52,573 nucleotides of DNA from Halalkalibacter wakoensis JCM 9140 (GTDB taxonomy: Bacteria > Bacillota > Bacilli > Bacillales > Bacillaceae_D), in NCBI RefSeq assembly GCF_000513095.1, contig NZ_BAUT01000023.1, forward strand, positions 1-52,573. The letters are read 5' to 3'. The position numbers and the translations under genes are program-made. Positions 33,509-41,819 of this stretch are shown here, piece by piece (positions within the stretch are counted from its first letter, which is position 1; each line of letters begins with the position of its first letter). The notes below the pieces were generated by a model. That model did not search any database. It worked only from the letters and a program-made list of their open reading frames with translations, and had not been told where the DNA came from.

Positions 33509-35170
33509 ATGATTACAATACTTGCATTAACACCAATTTTAGCTGTCTTGCTTTTTTTAGTTGTTTTACGAATGCCAGCCATGAAGGCCATGCCGATTAG
33601 TTTACTGGTGACCGGTGTGATTGCTTATGTTTTTTGGCAAGTGCCACTTATTCAATTAGCTGCAGCTTCCATCGAAGGAATATTAATTGGGTTATCGATT
33701 TTATATATTGTTTTTGGTGCCATTCTTCTATTAAATACGTTACAAGCAAGCGGAGCGATCAATACAATTCGAAACAGTTTTCTTGGGATCAGCAATGATC
33801 GCCGGATCCAAGTGGTGTTGATTGCTTGGTTATTTGGAGCCTTTATTGAAGGGGCTGCAGGGTTTGGAACGCCAGCTGCGATTGCCGCTCCTTTACTTGT
33901 TGCATTAGGGTTTCCACCACTTGCAGCAGTTGTGCTCGCACTTATCGCGGATAGTAGTCCCGTTTCGTTTGGAGCTGTTGGAACGCCGGTGATTGTTGGG
34001 GTTCAGCAAGGGCTTCAAGAGGGGGCTGACTTAGCGCCGGTCGCTGCGAGTTATATTCAAGGGCTTTCGATGACGGACTTTTTAAGGCAATTGTCTTCGC
34101 AAGTGATGCAAATCGATGTCATTGTAGGGACACTTATGCCTCTCATCTTAATTCTCATTTTAACAAGGTTTTTTGGTGAAAATCGCTCTTGGAAAGAGGG
34201 GTTCGTCATGTGGAAATTCGCGTTATTTGCTGGACTGAGCTTTACGGTTCCGGCATTGATCGTCGCGACGCTAATCGGACCAGAGTTTCCTGCTATTATT
34301 GGTGGTTTGTCGGGCTTGGTGTTTGTTTTATTTGCATTGAAAAGACGTTGGTTCTTGCCTGAGAATTCTTGGGATTTTGGGGAGGAATCAGGTTGGAATA
34401 AAGAATGGTTAGGAAGCATTGCCGTTGATCGAACTGAAAAGCCGGTTACGATGAATTTGGCTACGGCGTGGGTCCCGTATATTTTACTAGGAATTGTGCT
34501 TGTTTTAACTCGTCTTGATGTATTGCCTTTAAAAAGCTGGTTGTTAAGTTTTATCGTTGGTTGGGAGAACATATTAGGGACCGAAATTAGTGCCAATTTC
34601 CAACCGTTGTATTTACCTGGAACAGTCTTTTTATTCGTTGTAGCGATCACTTTCTTTTTGCACAAAATGAAATTTTCTACATTTAAAATGGCGCTTGGAG
34701 TATCCAGTAAGGCTTTAATAGGGACATCGATTACGTTATTTACGGCTGTTCCAATGGTTCGTATTTTTATTAATTCAGGTGTGAATGCCGCTGGCCTAGA
34801 AAGCATGCCAGTTGAATTGGCGTTCCAAGCATCTGCTTATTTAGGTGAAAGTTGGCCTCTAGTTGCACCATTTATTGGGGCATTAGGGTCGTTTATTTCA
34901 GGTAGTGCGACCTTTAGTAATATGATGTTCTCGTTGTTTCAGTTTAATGTAGCCGATCAAACCGGATTAGATCCCATGCTGATTCTTGGCTTACAAGTTC
35001 TTGGAGCAAATGCAGGGAACATGATTTGTGTCGTGAATGTCGTGGCAGCAGCCTCTGTGGTTGGACTTGTTGGGAAGGAAGGAGCAATCATTCGGATGAC
35101 CATGGTTCCGATGCTTTATTATGCGGGGCTTTCTGGTATCATTGGCATGATTCTGGCCTTCTTATTATAA
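33509..35170 (+). CDS. lctP: L-lactate permease
   Basis: Imports or exports lactate with protons across the membrane. 553 aa with about 13 hydrophobic helices, the normal size for the LctP family. The conserved [20 protein letters not shown] motif starts near residue 111, followed by [17 protein letters not shown] and, late in the protein, [11 protein letters not shown] and [17 protein letters not shown], which are family hallmarks. ATG 33509 follows GGGGAG. No ldh neighbour is present. The Rex-like operator upstream predicts induction at high NADH. Confidence 0.92.
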   Translation: MITILALTPILAVLLFLVVLRMPAMKAMPISLLVTGVIAYVFWQVPLIQLAAASIEGILIGLSILYIVFGAILLLNTLQASGAINTIRNSFLGISNDRRIQVVLIAWLFGAFIEGAAGFGTPAAIAAPLLVALGFPPLAAVVLALIADSSPVSFGAVGTPVIVGVQQGLQEGADLAPVAASYIQGLSMTDFLRQLSSQVMQIDVIVGTLMPLILILILTRFFGENRSWKEGFVMWKFALFAGLSFTVPALIVATLIGPEFPAIIGGLSGLVFVLFALKRRWFLPENSWDFGEESGWNKEWLGSIAVDRTEKPVTMNLATAWVPYILLGIVLVLTRLDVLPLKSWLLSFIVGWENILGTEISANFQPLYLPGTVFLFVVAITFFLHKMKFSTFKMALGVSSKALIGTSITLFTAVPMVRIFINSGVNAAGLESMPVELAFQASAYLGESWPLVAPFIGALGSFISGSATFSNMMFSLFQFNVADQTGLDPMLILGLQVLGANAGNMICVVNVVAAASVVGLVGKEGAIIRMTMVPMLYYAGLSGIIGMILAFLL

Positions 35171-35183
35171 TTAATCGAATTTT

Positions 35184-35212
35184 TTGTTTGTGGTGTCTCT
35201 TTCCACTATAAT
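35184..35212 (+). promoter_or_regulatory. Probable promoter of yfhH
   Basis: -10 TATAAT (35207-35212) with a weak -35 TTGTTT (35184-35189) at 17-bp spacing, 30 nt before the yfhH start. Confidence 0.45.
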
Positions 35213-35242
35213 AAAGAAAGAAGAATGGGAGGAGACAGAAGG

Positions 35243-35551
35243 ATGGAACAACAAAAGCGATTTAGTCAAATGACAGAATATGAGCTTCGTACAGAAATAG
35301 CCCGTTTAAATGAAAAAGCAAAGAAGGCTGAGCAGTTAGGCATGTCAAGTGAATTTGCTGTTTATGAAAGGCGTGTCCTTGTCGCAAAAGCCTATTTGCT
35401 TAATCCAGATGACATCGAGCCAGGGAAAACATATGAAATAGACGGTGGCTCTACTTTTAAAGTTTCATACATGAATGGGTATTTTGCCTGGGGCTATCGA
35501 GACGACCAAAAGAATCTTGAAGGAATTCCGATTTCATTATTGCAACCATAA
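35243..35551 (+). CDS. yfhH: YfhH family protein
   Basis: A 102-aa protein (MEQQKRFSQMTEYELRTEIA, then a LNEKAKKAEQLGMSSEFAVY helix, and an SH3-like C-terminal half from LNPDDIEPGKTYEI to YFAWGYRDD). It matches the YfhH family in length, sequence pattern and position downstream of recX. The function is unknown. ATG 35243 follows GGGAGGAGACAGAAGG; the in-frame ATG at 35225 has no ribosome binding site. Confidence 0.82.
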   Translation: MEQQKRFSQMTEYELRTEIARLNEKAKKAEQLGMSSEFAVYERRVLVAKAYLLNPDDIEPGKTYEIDGGSTFKVSYMNGYFAWGYRDDQKNLEGIPISLLQP

Positions 35552-35554
35552 AGC

Positions 35555-35600
35555 AAGGAGGGCTGAGACAAAGCACAATGCAATGTCCCAGCCCTGAAAA
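35555..35600. terminator. Hairpin between yfhH and the YpzG-like gene
   Basis: Stem GGGCTGAGACA / TGTCCCAGCCC with a 13-nt loop. The flanking tracts (A7 on the right, TTGCTTT on the minus strand) are imperfect, so it is a probable shared terminator. Confidence 0.55.
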
Positions 35601-35606
35601 AAATTA

Positions 35607-35771
35607 TTAACGTTGTTCGGCTTTTCTGTGTAAGCGAACTTTAATATCGGTTTGACTCATTTGAGTTTCCCCACCGATTTGTTTGGAAGCGTGCTTCGCA
35701 TTTGCACGAGGTGAATCAAATGGACTTTTATATTCTTGTCCAGCTTGGAAATTCATGCTCCTCTTACCCAT
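35607..35771 (-). CDS. Small YpzG-like protein
   Basis: A 54-aa protein (MGKRSMNFQAGQEYKSPFDS, then PRANAKHASKQIGGETQMSQ). The pattern Y-x-SPF-x-x-PRAN-x-KHA-x-x-Q-x-x-GET-x-x-x-Q resembles the YpzG family of tiny Bacillus proteins that often lie next to sspK. The role is unknown but probably spore-linked. ATG 35771 follows GGAGGTG by 7 nt. It is 50 nt downstream of sspK and likely co-transcribed. Confidence 0.6.
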   Translation of the reverse strand: MGKRSMNFQAGQEYKSPFDSPRANAKHASKQIGGETQMSQTDIKVRLHRKAEQR

Positions 35772-35821
35772 AGTCAGGCACCTCCAGAAAACGTTGGATT
35801 TAAAAAAGGTAGTTATCCCAA

Positions 35822-35980
35822 TTAATTGTTCGTATCACCATCACTGTTTCTCATACGCTCTCTAGGTCGCGTATTAATGCTTAGATCTGCACGTTTGGAC
35901 TCGTTTTTATGACGAATGTCCTTCGGTGAATTCCCCTCGAACTTAATATGGTTTGGAAAGCCTTTAGCCTTGTTTCGCAT
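35822..35980 (-). CDS. sspK: Small acid-soluble spore protein K
   Basis: A 52-aa minor SASP (MRNKAKGFPNHIKFEGNSPK, ESKRADLSINTRPRERMR). The MRNK-x-KGFP start and the SKRADLSINTRPRERMR end are distinctive for SspK. It is packed in the spore core. AAAGGAGGG precedes ATG 35980. A CATAATA at 36014-36020 (minus strand) fits a sigma-G or sigma-F -10 box, though the matching -35 (TTATA at 17 bp) is only fair. The upstream gene yfhJ is divergent. Confidence 0.85.
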   Translation of the reverse strand: MRNKAKGFPNHIKFEGNSPKDIRHKNESKRADLSINTRPRERMRNSDGDTNN

Positions 35981-36073
35981 TGGCGTTTCCCTCCTTTCCA
36001 ACGTGTTCAGTACTATTATGAGCAGACACAGATAAGATATAAGACGTAAACTTTGACAATGGAGGAAAAGAAC

Positions 36074-36343
36074 ATGGAAGATCGCTTTAGAAAATTAACA
36101 GAACAGCTATTAGCCGTAAATGAAAACATTACAGCTTCTCAAGCAAGAACGTGGGTCGAAAGCTTGTGGGAAGATTTTGAAACGACTAGAGCAAAGGGAG
36201 GATGGTCTTATAAAGGCCAAGATCATACGGAGAAAATCGTTGAAAAGTGGATTACACAATATGGCCCTCATTTGCATAAATACAACCCAACAAAAGAAAA
36301 ATTTTCGCATTTAAATAAAGATGATAGTCACTTGAATCATTAA
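36074..36343 (+). CDS. yfhJ: YfhJ/WVELL family protein
   Basis: An 89-aa protein (MEDRFRKLTEQLLAVNENIT, then ASQARTWVESLWEDFETTRAK and GGWSYKGQDHTEKIVEKWI). The ARTWVE-x-LWEDFE-x-T-x-A-KAG pattern is the WVELL domain. The function is unknown; in B. subtilis it sits beside sspK as here. ATG 36074 lies 8 nt after GGAGG; two earlier in-frame ATG codons overlap the ribosome binding site. Confidence 0.85.
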   Translation: MEDRFRKLTEQLLAVNENITASQARTWVESLWEDFETTRAKGGWSYKGQDHTEKIVEKWITQYGPHLHKYNPTKEKFSHLNKDDSHLNH

Positions 36344-36344
36344 A

Positions 36345-36385
36345 AAGGCTGCTTCCTTACCTATAAGGAAGACAGCCTCTTACTT
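36345..36385. terminator. Bidirectional terminator between yfhJ and yfhP
   Basis: Stem AAAGGCTGCTTCCTTA / TAAGGAAGACAGCCT with loop CCTA, then CTTACTTTTT. Confidence 0.75.
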
Positions 36386-36386
36386 T

Positions 36387-37373
36387 TTATTCGGTAATAA
36401 CGTTTAATTTCTTCTGCAACGTTTCTTCGCTAAAGACCCAACCTGTATAGGAACTTAACACATTTAGGTCTTGATCAAGTTGAACGATGGCCACAAAAGG
36501 GTAATGCCCTTTGCTTCGGTAGCGTAAATCAATGAAACGGACTTCCGTCATACCGCCTTCCTTGTCTTCGATCTCCCAGCGGTAAGAAGGGGAGAAAGAT
36601 AAGAAGGCAGATAAATTTGGATCTTTTCTTGCTGCATTAATAACAGGAATATCTGGAATTGGGTCGAATGAATACTGTTCAAAGTATTCAAATTCATGGT
36701 TCCTTGATTCAGTCACATACATGATGTCTGGTGTCCGAATGACCACATGCCATTGGTTCCACCTGATCGTTGGAGAGACAAACACATGACTGGCATCAGG
36801 ATGCAAGGTTTTTGCATGAGCGACCACACGTTTCTTTTCTGAAATACGCCATAAATAATAGACAACTAAGAGTAAATACAACACTAAGATCGTTGGGCCT
36901 GGTCTGGCTAACCCTAGCCCCCAAATCGCAAATGCAGCCAAATGACTAAAGAAAATAAATGGGTCAAAAATGTTAATAATACCTAAAGCAATCCATTTAT
37001 TTGAGAACGGTTTTAGTGCTTGAGTGCCATAAGCATTAAAAATATCGACGAACACATGCAAAAATACGGCGATAAAAGACCAAAGTAAAATAATCGCCCA
37101 GTTTGTTTCTGGAGTGAACAAAAGAATACCGCTCGTAATCAAAACCGGCCAAATAAACAGGGCTGGAATAGAATGGGTGACTCCGCGATGGTTACGTATG
37201 TATACGGCGTTGTTTCTGAGTTTTAAAATCGTATCGAAATCAGGTGCTTGAGATCCGATGATCGTCGCAATCATGACCGATGTAGGAAGCAATGGGTCGT
37301 TTGCAATTGCTGGTTGCAAGGTCGCCAACCCTCCAAGAGCAACGCCCATTACGACGTGAGTACCAGTATCCAT
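36387..37373 (-). CDS. yfhP: YfhP, membrane-bound metal-dependent hydrolase family
   Basis: 328 aa. The N-terminal half has about four membrane helices with the metal motif residues of the YdjM/YbcI family: MDTGTHVVMGVALGG, GSQAPDFD and RNHRGVTHSIPAL, then HVFVDIFNAYGTQAL. The C-terminal half is a soluble beta-rich domain. In B. subtilis YfhP is reported to repress nearby genes including yfhQ and sspE, although its sequence reads as a hydrolase. It is divergent from the mutY operon. Confidence 0.85.
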   Translation of the reverse strand: MDTGTHVVMGVALGGLATLQPAIANDPLLPTSVMIATIIGSQAPDFDTILKLRNNAVYIRNHRGVTHSIPALFIWPVLITSGILLFTPETNWAIILLWSFIAVFLHVFVDIFNAYGTQALKPFSNKWIALGIINIFDPFIFFSHLAAFAIWGLGLARPGPTILVLYLLLVVYYLWRISEKKRVVAHAKTLHPDASHVFVSPTIRWNQWHVVIRTPDIMYVTESRNHEFEYFEQYSFDPIPDIPVINAARKDPNLSAFLSFSPSYRWEIEDKEGGMTEVRFIDLRYRSKGHYPFVAIVQLDQDLNVLSSYTGWVFSEETLQKKLNVITE

Positions 37374-37462
37374 CGAGTGTAATCCCTCCTAATCACGTGA
37401 AAAAATGATATAGTTTATTTATACCCGAAAAAAGACTGTTTAAAAAGGGGAGATTGGAAGAA

Positions 37463-37777
37463 ATGACGAAACCTTTACAGATTTTTATGGAATATAAAGT
37501 GAATAAAAATCAGGTTCATGAATATGAGCAAGCGATGAAAGAGATTATAGAAGTCCTTCCAGAGTATGAAGCAACGAATATTCAATGGTTTGTTGGTGAG
37601 GAGGATCAACCTTATTTATATGTGGAAATGTTTGAGGTTCCAACCATTTCTCATTATGAAGTGATAAAAAATATGCGCAGATCAGCAGAACACTCTACAT
37701 TTGGCAAAATCGTTCCATTTATTGATGGGGGAGCTGAGAAAATTCATTGTTGGGCGTTTAAAAGAAAGGAATCGTGA
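37463..37777 (+). CDS. Hypothetical 104-aa protein coupled to mutY
   Basis: ATG 37463 lies 10 nt after AGGGGAG. The product (MTKPLQIFMEYKVNKNQVHE, then YEQAMKEIIEVLP and EDQPYLYVEMFEVPT) has the beta-alpha-beta pattern of a ferredoxin-like dimeric fold, as in NIPSNAP or antibiotic monooxygenase-like proteins. I do not recognise a named family. Its stop overlaps the mutY start by 4 nt (GTGA), so the two are translationally coupled. Confidence 0.75.
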   Translation: MTKPLQIFMEYKVNKNQVHEYEQAMKEIIEVLPEYEATNIQWFVGEEDQPYLYVEMFEVPTISHYEVIKNMRRSAEHSTFGKIVPFIDGGAEKIHCWAFKRKES

Positions 37778-38856
37778 GTAAAGCATTGGAACAAGAGCAA
37801 CTAAAAGATTTTCACATCAATGACTTTCAACATCATTTAGTATCATGGTTTAAAGAAAATCAACGTGACTTGCCTTGGAGGCTGTCAAAAGATCCATACC
37901 GTGTGTGGGTATCGGAAATTATGCTACAGCAAACAAGGGTAGACACCGTTATTCCGTATTACAATGCTTTCATGCGTCAATTTCCAACACTTGAAGCGTT
38001 AGCAGAAGCAGAAGAAGATCAAATTTTAAAAGCGTGGGAAGGGCTCGGGTATTATTCTAGAGTTCGAAACCTGCAGACTGCCGTTCGCGAAGTGGTCGAG
38101 CATTATGGTGGAGTGGTCCCGGATAATCGAAAAGATATTTCATCGTTAAAAGGGGTTGGTCCGTATACAGCAGGAGCAGTGTTAAGCATCGCTTATGGAA
38201 AACCAGAACCAGCTGTAGATGGAAATGTGATGAGGGTGTTATCGCGTGTGCTCCTGGTAGAGGAAGACATCGCCAAACCATCCACACGGAAAATATTTGA
38301 AGCGATTTTGTATGATTTGGTTTCAAAAGAAGACCCGTCTTCGTTTAATCAAGGTCTAATGGAGCTTGGAGCCTTGATTTGTACTCCAACATCACCAGGT
38401 TGTTTGCTTTGCCCAGTAAGAGAATTTTGCCGGGCTTATGATACAGGAAAACAAAACGAACTGCCAATTAAGTCAAAAAAGAAGAAACAATCATTGAAAC
38501 ACATGGCTGCCCTTATCGTCCGAAATGAAGCAGGGGAAGTCTTGATTGAAAAGCGGCCAGAAACAGGGCTGTTAGCAAGACTGTGGCAGTTTCCGAATAT
38601 AGAAATTTCAGAAGAACAGTCATTAGAGGAGCAATTTTCTCAAGAATATGAGACTTCGTTTCAAATCGGCGAACAAGTCCAACACGTGGAGCATGTATTT
38701 TCGCACTTGATCTGGAATATTGCTGTTTATGAAGCGACGGTAAGTGGTAGACCTACAGGAGGACAAGCGACTAGAAAGTGGATTGAAGTAACGGATATCG
38801 AGAAATATGCCTTCCCTGTATCTCACCAAAAAATAATTCAGAAATCATTGTTGTAG
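37774..38856 (+). CDS. mutY: Adenine DNA glycosylase MutY
   Basis: Removes adenine mispaired with 8-oxoguanine. 360 aa with GTG start. The catalytic glutamate is E48 (SEIMLQQTRV) and the aspartate is D149 (PAVDGNVMRV); the helix-hairpin-helix is SLKGVGPYTAGAV. The 4Fe-4S cluster ligands are C203, C210, C213 and C219 (CTPTSPGCLLCPVREFC). The C-terminal MutT-like domain from about residue 240 recognises 8-oxoG. Orthologue of B. subtilis YfhQ. Confidence 0.95.
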   Translation: MSKALEQEQLKDFHINDFQHHLVSWFKENQRDLPWRLSKDPYRVWVSEIMLQQTRVDTVIPYYNAFMRQFPTLEALAEAEEDQILKAWEGLGYYSRVRNLQTAVREVVEHYGGVVPDNRKDISSLKGVGPYTAGAVLSIAYGKPEPAVDGNVMRVLSRVLLVEEDIAKPSTRKIFEAILYDLVSKEDPSSFNQGLMELGALICTPTSPGCLLCPVREFCRAYDTGKQNELPIKSKKKKQSLKHMAALIVRNEAGEVLIEKRPETGLLARLWQFPNIEISEEQSLEEQFSQEYETSFQIGEQVQHVEHVFSHLIWNIAVYEATVSGRPTGGQATRKWIEVTDIEKYAFPVSHQKIIQKSLL

Positions 38857-38867
38857 GGGGATGTAAT

Positions 38868-39629
38868 ATGGATTTGCAACTAGAAAATAAAGTGGTTCTC
38901 GTAACAGGGGGCTCAAAAGGAATTGGCCTGGCGATTGCTTCAGCTTTTGTAGAAGAGGGAGCGAAAGTGGCGATTGTGGCACGCGGAAAAGAAGCTCTTG
39001 AAGAGGCCAAAGGAAATCTACAAGGAGACGTTCTAGCAATTGAGGCGGATTTAACAAATGAAGCTGAACGTGAACGTGTTGTAAACAACGTCGTAGAAGC
39101 TTATGGAACCATTGATGTTCTTGTGAATAACGTTGGTGGAAGCAACGGCTCAACAACAGCTGAAACCGACTTAGCCTTGTTTCAACAAGCGTTTGATTTA
39201 AATTACTTCTCTGCAGTGCATTTTAGTAAACTCGTTCTTCCGTATCTAAAAGAAAAAAGCTCAGGAAGCATTATTAACATTTCTTCTATTTTTGGAAGGG
39301 AATCAGGCGGAAAAGTTACGTACAATAGTGCAAAAGCCGCGATGATTAGTTTCACCAAATCATTAGCAGATGAAGTCATTCAAGACGGAATTAGGGTAAA
39401 TGGAGTTGCTCCTGGTTCGATTTTACATCCTTCTGGAAATTGGCAGCGAAGACTTGAAGAAAATCCAGAGAAAATCAAGCAATTTGTGAAAGATGAAATT
39501 CCAGCTGGCCGGTTCGGATCAGCGGAAGAAGTGGCCAACGTTGTTACGTTTTTAGCGTCTGAGAAAGCGAGCTGGGTAGTAGGGGCTACGATTAACGTGG
39601 ATGGTGGACAATCAAGGTCGAATTTTTAA
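38868..39629 (+). CDS. Short-chain dehydrogenase/reductase
   Basis: 253-aa classical SDR: cofactor motif TGGSKGIGLAIA, NNVGG, active-site serine in NISSIFG and the Y-x3-K motif in YNSAKAAMISF, ending with VVGATINVDGGQSRSNF. The substrate is unknown; it is similar in layout to 3-oxoacyl-ACP reductases. It begins 11 nt after mutY, so it is likely in the same transcript. Followed by a dispersed repeat and then a terminator at 39875. Confidence 0.88.
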   Translation: MDLQLENKVVLVTGGSKGIGLAIASAFVEEGAKVAIVARGKEALEEAKGNLQGDVLAIEADLTNEAERERVVNNVVEAYGTIDVLVNNVGGSNGSTTAETDLALFQQAFDLNYFSAVHFSKLVLPYLKEKSSGSIINISSIFGRESGGKVTYNSAKAAMISFTKSLADEVIQDGIRVNGVAPGSILHPSGNWQRRLEENPEKIKQFVKDEIPAGRFGSAEEVANVVTFLASEKASWVVGATINVDGGQSRSNF

Positions 39630-39675
39630 AGGGTGTTTTCCTTTTTTTTGTTGTTTTTGGGGTAACATGTTTTTT

Positions 39676-39803
39676 CCCATGTTCGTTCCATTGCGCTACA
39701 GCCACTCGCTTTCCGCGGGGAGGTGCCGAGCCTCCTCGCTTACGCCTGTGGGGTCTCGCCGCAGGAGTCGAGTGACTTTCGCTTCATTTCACTAGGAGGA
39801 AAA
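39676..39803. repeat. Dispersed GC-rich repeat, copy 11 (type A)
   Basis: GTTCGTTCCATTGCGCTACA, GCCACTCGCTTTCCGCGGGG, AGGTGCCGAGCCTCCTCGC, CGCCTGTGGGGTCTCGCCGC, then AGGAGTCGAGTGACTTTCGC and TTCATTTCACTAGGA. Confidence 0.78.
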
Positions 39804-39874
39804 CTTTTATATAGCAACTATCCCTTTCGAAACCAGTCTTTCAAAAAATGCTGGACAATAAGTTTAGTGAAATA

Positions 39875-39912
39875 AAATCCGAATGATTCAAACGAATCGT
39901 TCGGATTTTTCT
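39875..39912 (+). terminator. Terminator after the mutY-SDR unit
   Basis: Stem AAATCCGAATGATTC / GAATCGTTCGGATTT with loop AAAC and a T5 run, between repeat copies 11 and 12. Confidence 0.75.
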
Positions 39913-39965
39913 GAAATGCACAATCAATATTGGCGGTGAAAAGTAATAAAGGAGATGTCCTCTTA

Positions 39966-40086
39966 CTAGCGTAACATACACGTAGACTCCTACAGGAGGA
40001 AGGCAGGGGTGAGACCCCTCCGGTGCGGTAGCACGAGGAGGCTCACCAGCCGCCCGCGGAAAGCGAAGTGTATGTCCGGAGCGGTG
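39966..40086. repeat. Dispersed GC-rich repeat, copy 12 (divergent)
   Basis: ACGTAGACTCCTACAGGAGG, then GTGAGACCCCTCCGGTGCGG, GAGGAGGCTCACCAGCCGCC and CGCGGAAAGCGAAGTGTATG. The same parts occur as in copies 3 and 4, with a different end (TCCGGAGCGG) that also appears degraded at the end of copy 8. Confidence 0.65.
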
Positions 40087-40115
40087 CTTATTAAGTACCT
40101 ATTTTGTTCGATTTA

Positions 40116-40451
40116 TTACTGATCATCATTAATCATGTGAATCTCTTTTATTTTTTCCTTCGTTTCAGGCGTTCCTAAGCGATACAGTTCCTCATATACA
40201 TCGTTTAATCCTCTTTGGTATTCATTTCTGTCTTCATCGACTACTTCATCGTCAAAATGACGGAATGTAATGAGGTTTCCAAGTTCAAGGTCGTGAGATT
40301 GAACTTCGTGAAGTAAATCTTCTAACGCTTTTTTCTCTGTCGGAGTGGCTGCAATTTCATACTCAATTAATTGGCCATCATCGACTTTGATCGGGCTGAT
40401 CGCATCCATGCTAATTGGATTTAGATTAACGTAGTACAATTCTTTTTCCAT
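40116..40451 (-). CDS. Hypothetical 111-aa protein
   Basis: ATG 40451 lies 9 nt after GAAAGGAG. The product (MEKELYYVNLNPISMDAISP, then IKVDDGQLIEYEIAATPTEK and NLITFRHFDDEVVDED) is acidic and soluble. I have seen similar Bacillus proteins with no assigned function and do not infer one. A tandem 17-bp repeat just upstream (40471-40504) may regulate it. The 3' end adjoins repeat copy 12. Confidence 0.7.
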   Translation of the reverse strand: MEKELYYVNLNPISMDAISPIKVDDGQLIEYEIAATPTEKKALEDLLHEVQSHDLELGNLITFRHFDDEVVDEDRNEYQRGLNDVYEELYRLGTPETKEKIKEIHMINDDQ

Positions 40452-40470
40452 CGTTACAATCTCCTTTCTA

Positions 40471-40504
40471 ATCAAACGCTTGTTTAGATCAAACGTTTGT
40501 TTAG
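40471..40504. promoter_or_regulatory. Tandem 17-bp operator-like repeat
   Basis: Two head-to-tail copies of ATCAAACGYTTGTTTAG (40471-40487 and 40488-40504), differing at one base. Each has a palindromic centre, CAAACGCTTG and CAAACGTTTG. They lie between the terminator at 40542 and the ribosome binding site of the 111-aa gene, spaced 17 bp centre to centre. Confidence 0.5.
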
Positions 40505-40541
40505 TTTGTTATTTATCGTTCCCATAATTCCAAGAAACATG

Positions 40542-40572
40542 AAAAAGGACTAACGAATTCGTCAGTCCTTTT
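40542..40572 (-). terminator. Terminator of the quinone oxidoreductase gene
   Basis: Stem AAAAGGACTAACGAA / TTCGTCAGTCCTTTT with almost no loop. The A run at 40542-40546 gives T residues on the minus strand. Confidence 0.7.
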
Positions 40573-40583
40573 ACGAGATGTTT

Positions 40584-41552
40584 TTAATTTGAATGATCTA
40601 AAATGATGCGTCCGGAGTACTCTTTTTTCTCTAAAGTCTCATGAGCTTTGGCAGCTTCTGTGTAGGAAAAGACTTTTCCAATGTGAGATGTAAGTGTACC
40701 ATTTTTTAATTCTGTTGAAATGTGTTGACCTGCTTGAATCAGCTCGTTTTTTGGAGCCGTAAAAAGAAGAACACCAATCAACGATGCGTGCTTCATATTC
40801 AGTTGTCTCCACATAAGGGGAGGCGTGTTATCAACAGGAGATCCAATTGTAATAATGCGACCGCCTAATGCAAGAACCTCTAAGTCGGCTTCCATATTCT
40901 CACTAAAAGACATATCTAAAATAAGAGAGACACCAGCATGATTCGTTAGTTCTTTTACTTTTGTGACGAGGTCGTCTGTTTTGTACACAATCACTTCGTC
41001 AGCACCAGCTTTTTTCGCAATGTCTGCTTTTACTTGGTTGCTTGCGGTTGCAATCACGAATGCGCCAGCTTTTTTGGCGAGTTGAATGGCTGCATGCCCA
41101 ACAGCACCAGCACCTCCGTACACAAGAACAGCTTCGTTTTCTTTTAATTGACCTCGATTAAATAAAGAAAGGTAGGCTGTCATGTATGGCATCGCAATGG
41201 CTGCACCGTCTTCAAATGTCGCATTCTCAGCTAAAGGGAACACCAAATCTGCAGATACCGCAACATATTCGGCGGAGGCTCCTTTTGCATTTGTTGCCCA
41301 AACACGATCACCTACTTGAAGGTTTGTCACATCTGTACCGACTTCAACGACTTCCCCTGCCACATCAAAATGAGGAATGTGAGGAAAAGAATCAACTTGG
41401 CGTATGCCTTTTCGGAAATATGTATCAACTGGATTAATGCCGCTTGCTTTTACTTGAATTAACACTTCATTACTTTGAATGGATGGTTGATCGACTTCTT
41501 TTACTGTTAATACAGTTGGATCTCCATATTGTTCATATACAACCGCTTTCAT
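40584..41552 (-). CDS. NAD(P)H:quinone oxidoreductase (zeta-crystallin type)
   Basis: 322-aa medium-chain dehydrogenase without the zinc ligands, as in QorA. The N-terminal catalytic domain contains ASGINPVDTYFRKG and PHFDVAGEVVEVG. The cofactor motif is YGGAGAVGHAAIQLAKKAGA, then IATAS, which suits NADPH. It probably reduces quinones or enones. AAAGGAGAG precedes ATG 41552. It has its own terminator. Confidence 0.88.
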   Translation of the reverse strand: MKAVVYEQYGDPTVLTVKEVDQPSIQSNEVLIQVKASGINPVDTYFRKGIRQVDSFPHIPHFDVAGEVVEVGTDVTNLQVGDRVWATNAKGASAEYVAVSADLVFPLAENATFEDGAAIAMPYMTAYLSLFNRGQLKENEAVLVYGGAGAVGHAAIQLAKKAGAFVIATASNQVKADIAKKAGADEVIVYKTDDLVTKVKELTNHAGVSLILDMSFSENMEADLEVLALGGRIITIGSPVDNTPPLMWRQLNMKHASLIGVLLFTAPKNELIQAGQHISTELKNGTLTSHIGKVFSYTEAAKAHETLEKKEYSGRIILDHSN

Positions 41553-41650
41553 TTTTATCTCTCCTTTGTAACCTATTCTTTCTTTATTTTATAGTAAAAA
41601 TCTGAATATTCCTATCAAAAAGTATTGCGGTGAGGGAAGGAACAGGGGGA

Positions 41651-41737
41651 AAAGGACTCATAGAGCTGATGAAGGCCCGAATGGATTGGAGGAACGGAGT
41701 GAAAGGCATTCATAGAGCTGATGAAGGTCCAAATGAA
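41651..41737. repeat. Two direct repeats 51 bp apart
   Basis: AAAGGACTCATAGAGCTGAT, then GAAGGCCCGAATGGA (41651-41685), and AAAGGCATTCATAGAGCTGA, then TGAAGGTCCAAATGA (41702-41737). They share a 15-bp identical core (CATAGAGCTGATGAA). The same 51-bp spacing occurs in the other intergenic arrays. No gene is visible in 41575-41815. Confidence 0.55.
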
Positions 41738-41768
41738 ACCGATGAGCCGGTTAAAAGTGCTTCATCAA

Positions 41769-41808
41769 GAAAACCGCACAGAAACTAAGCTCTGTGCGGT
41801 TTTTAAAA
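41769..41808. terminator. Terminator (bidirectional) of the yfhS-like gene
   Basis: Stem AAAACCGCACAGA / TCTGTGCGGTTTT with an 8-nt loop. On the minus strand only a short T run follows; on the plus strand T5. It lies 12 nt from the stop at 41820. Confidence 0.7.
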
Positions 41809-41819
41809 AAAAGTACTGT

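Noticed and set aside
34057-34806. A 249-codon open frame antisense to lctP
   Set aside because: It lies wholly within the well-conserved permease gene, has no ribosome binding site and its product has no recognisable domain.
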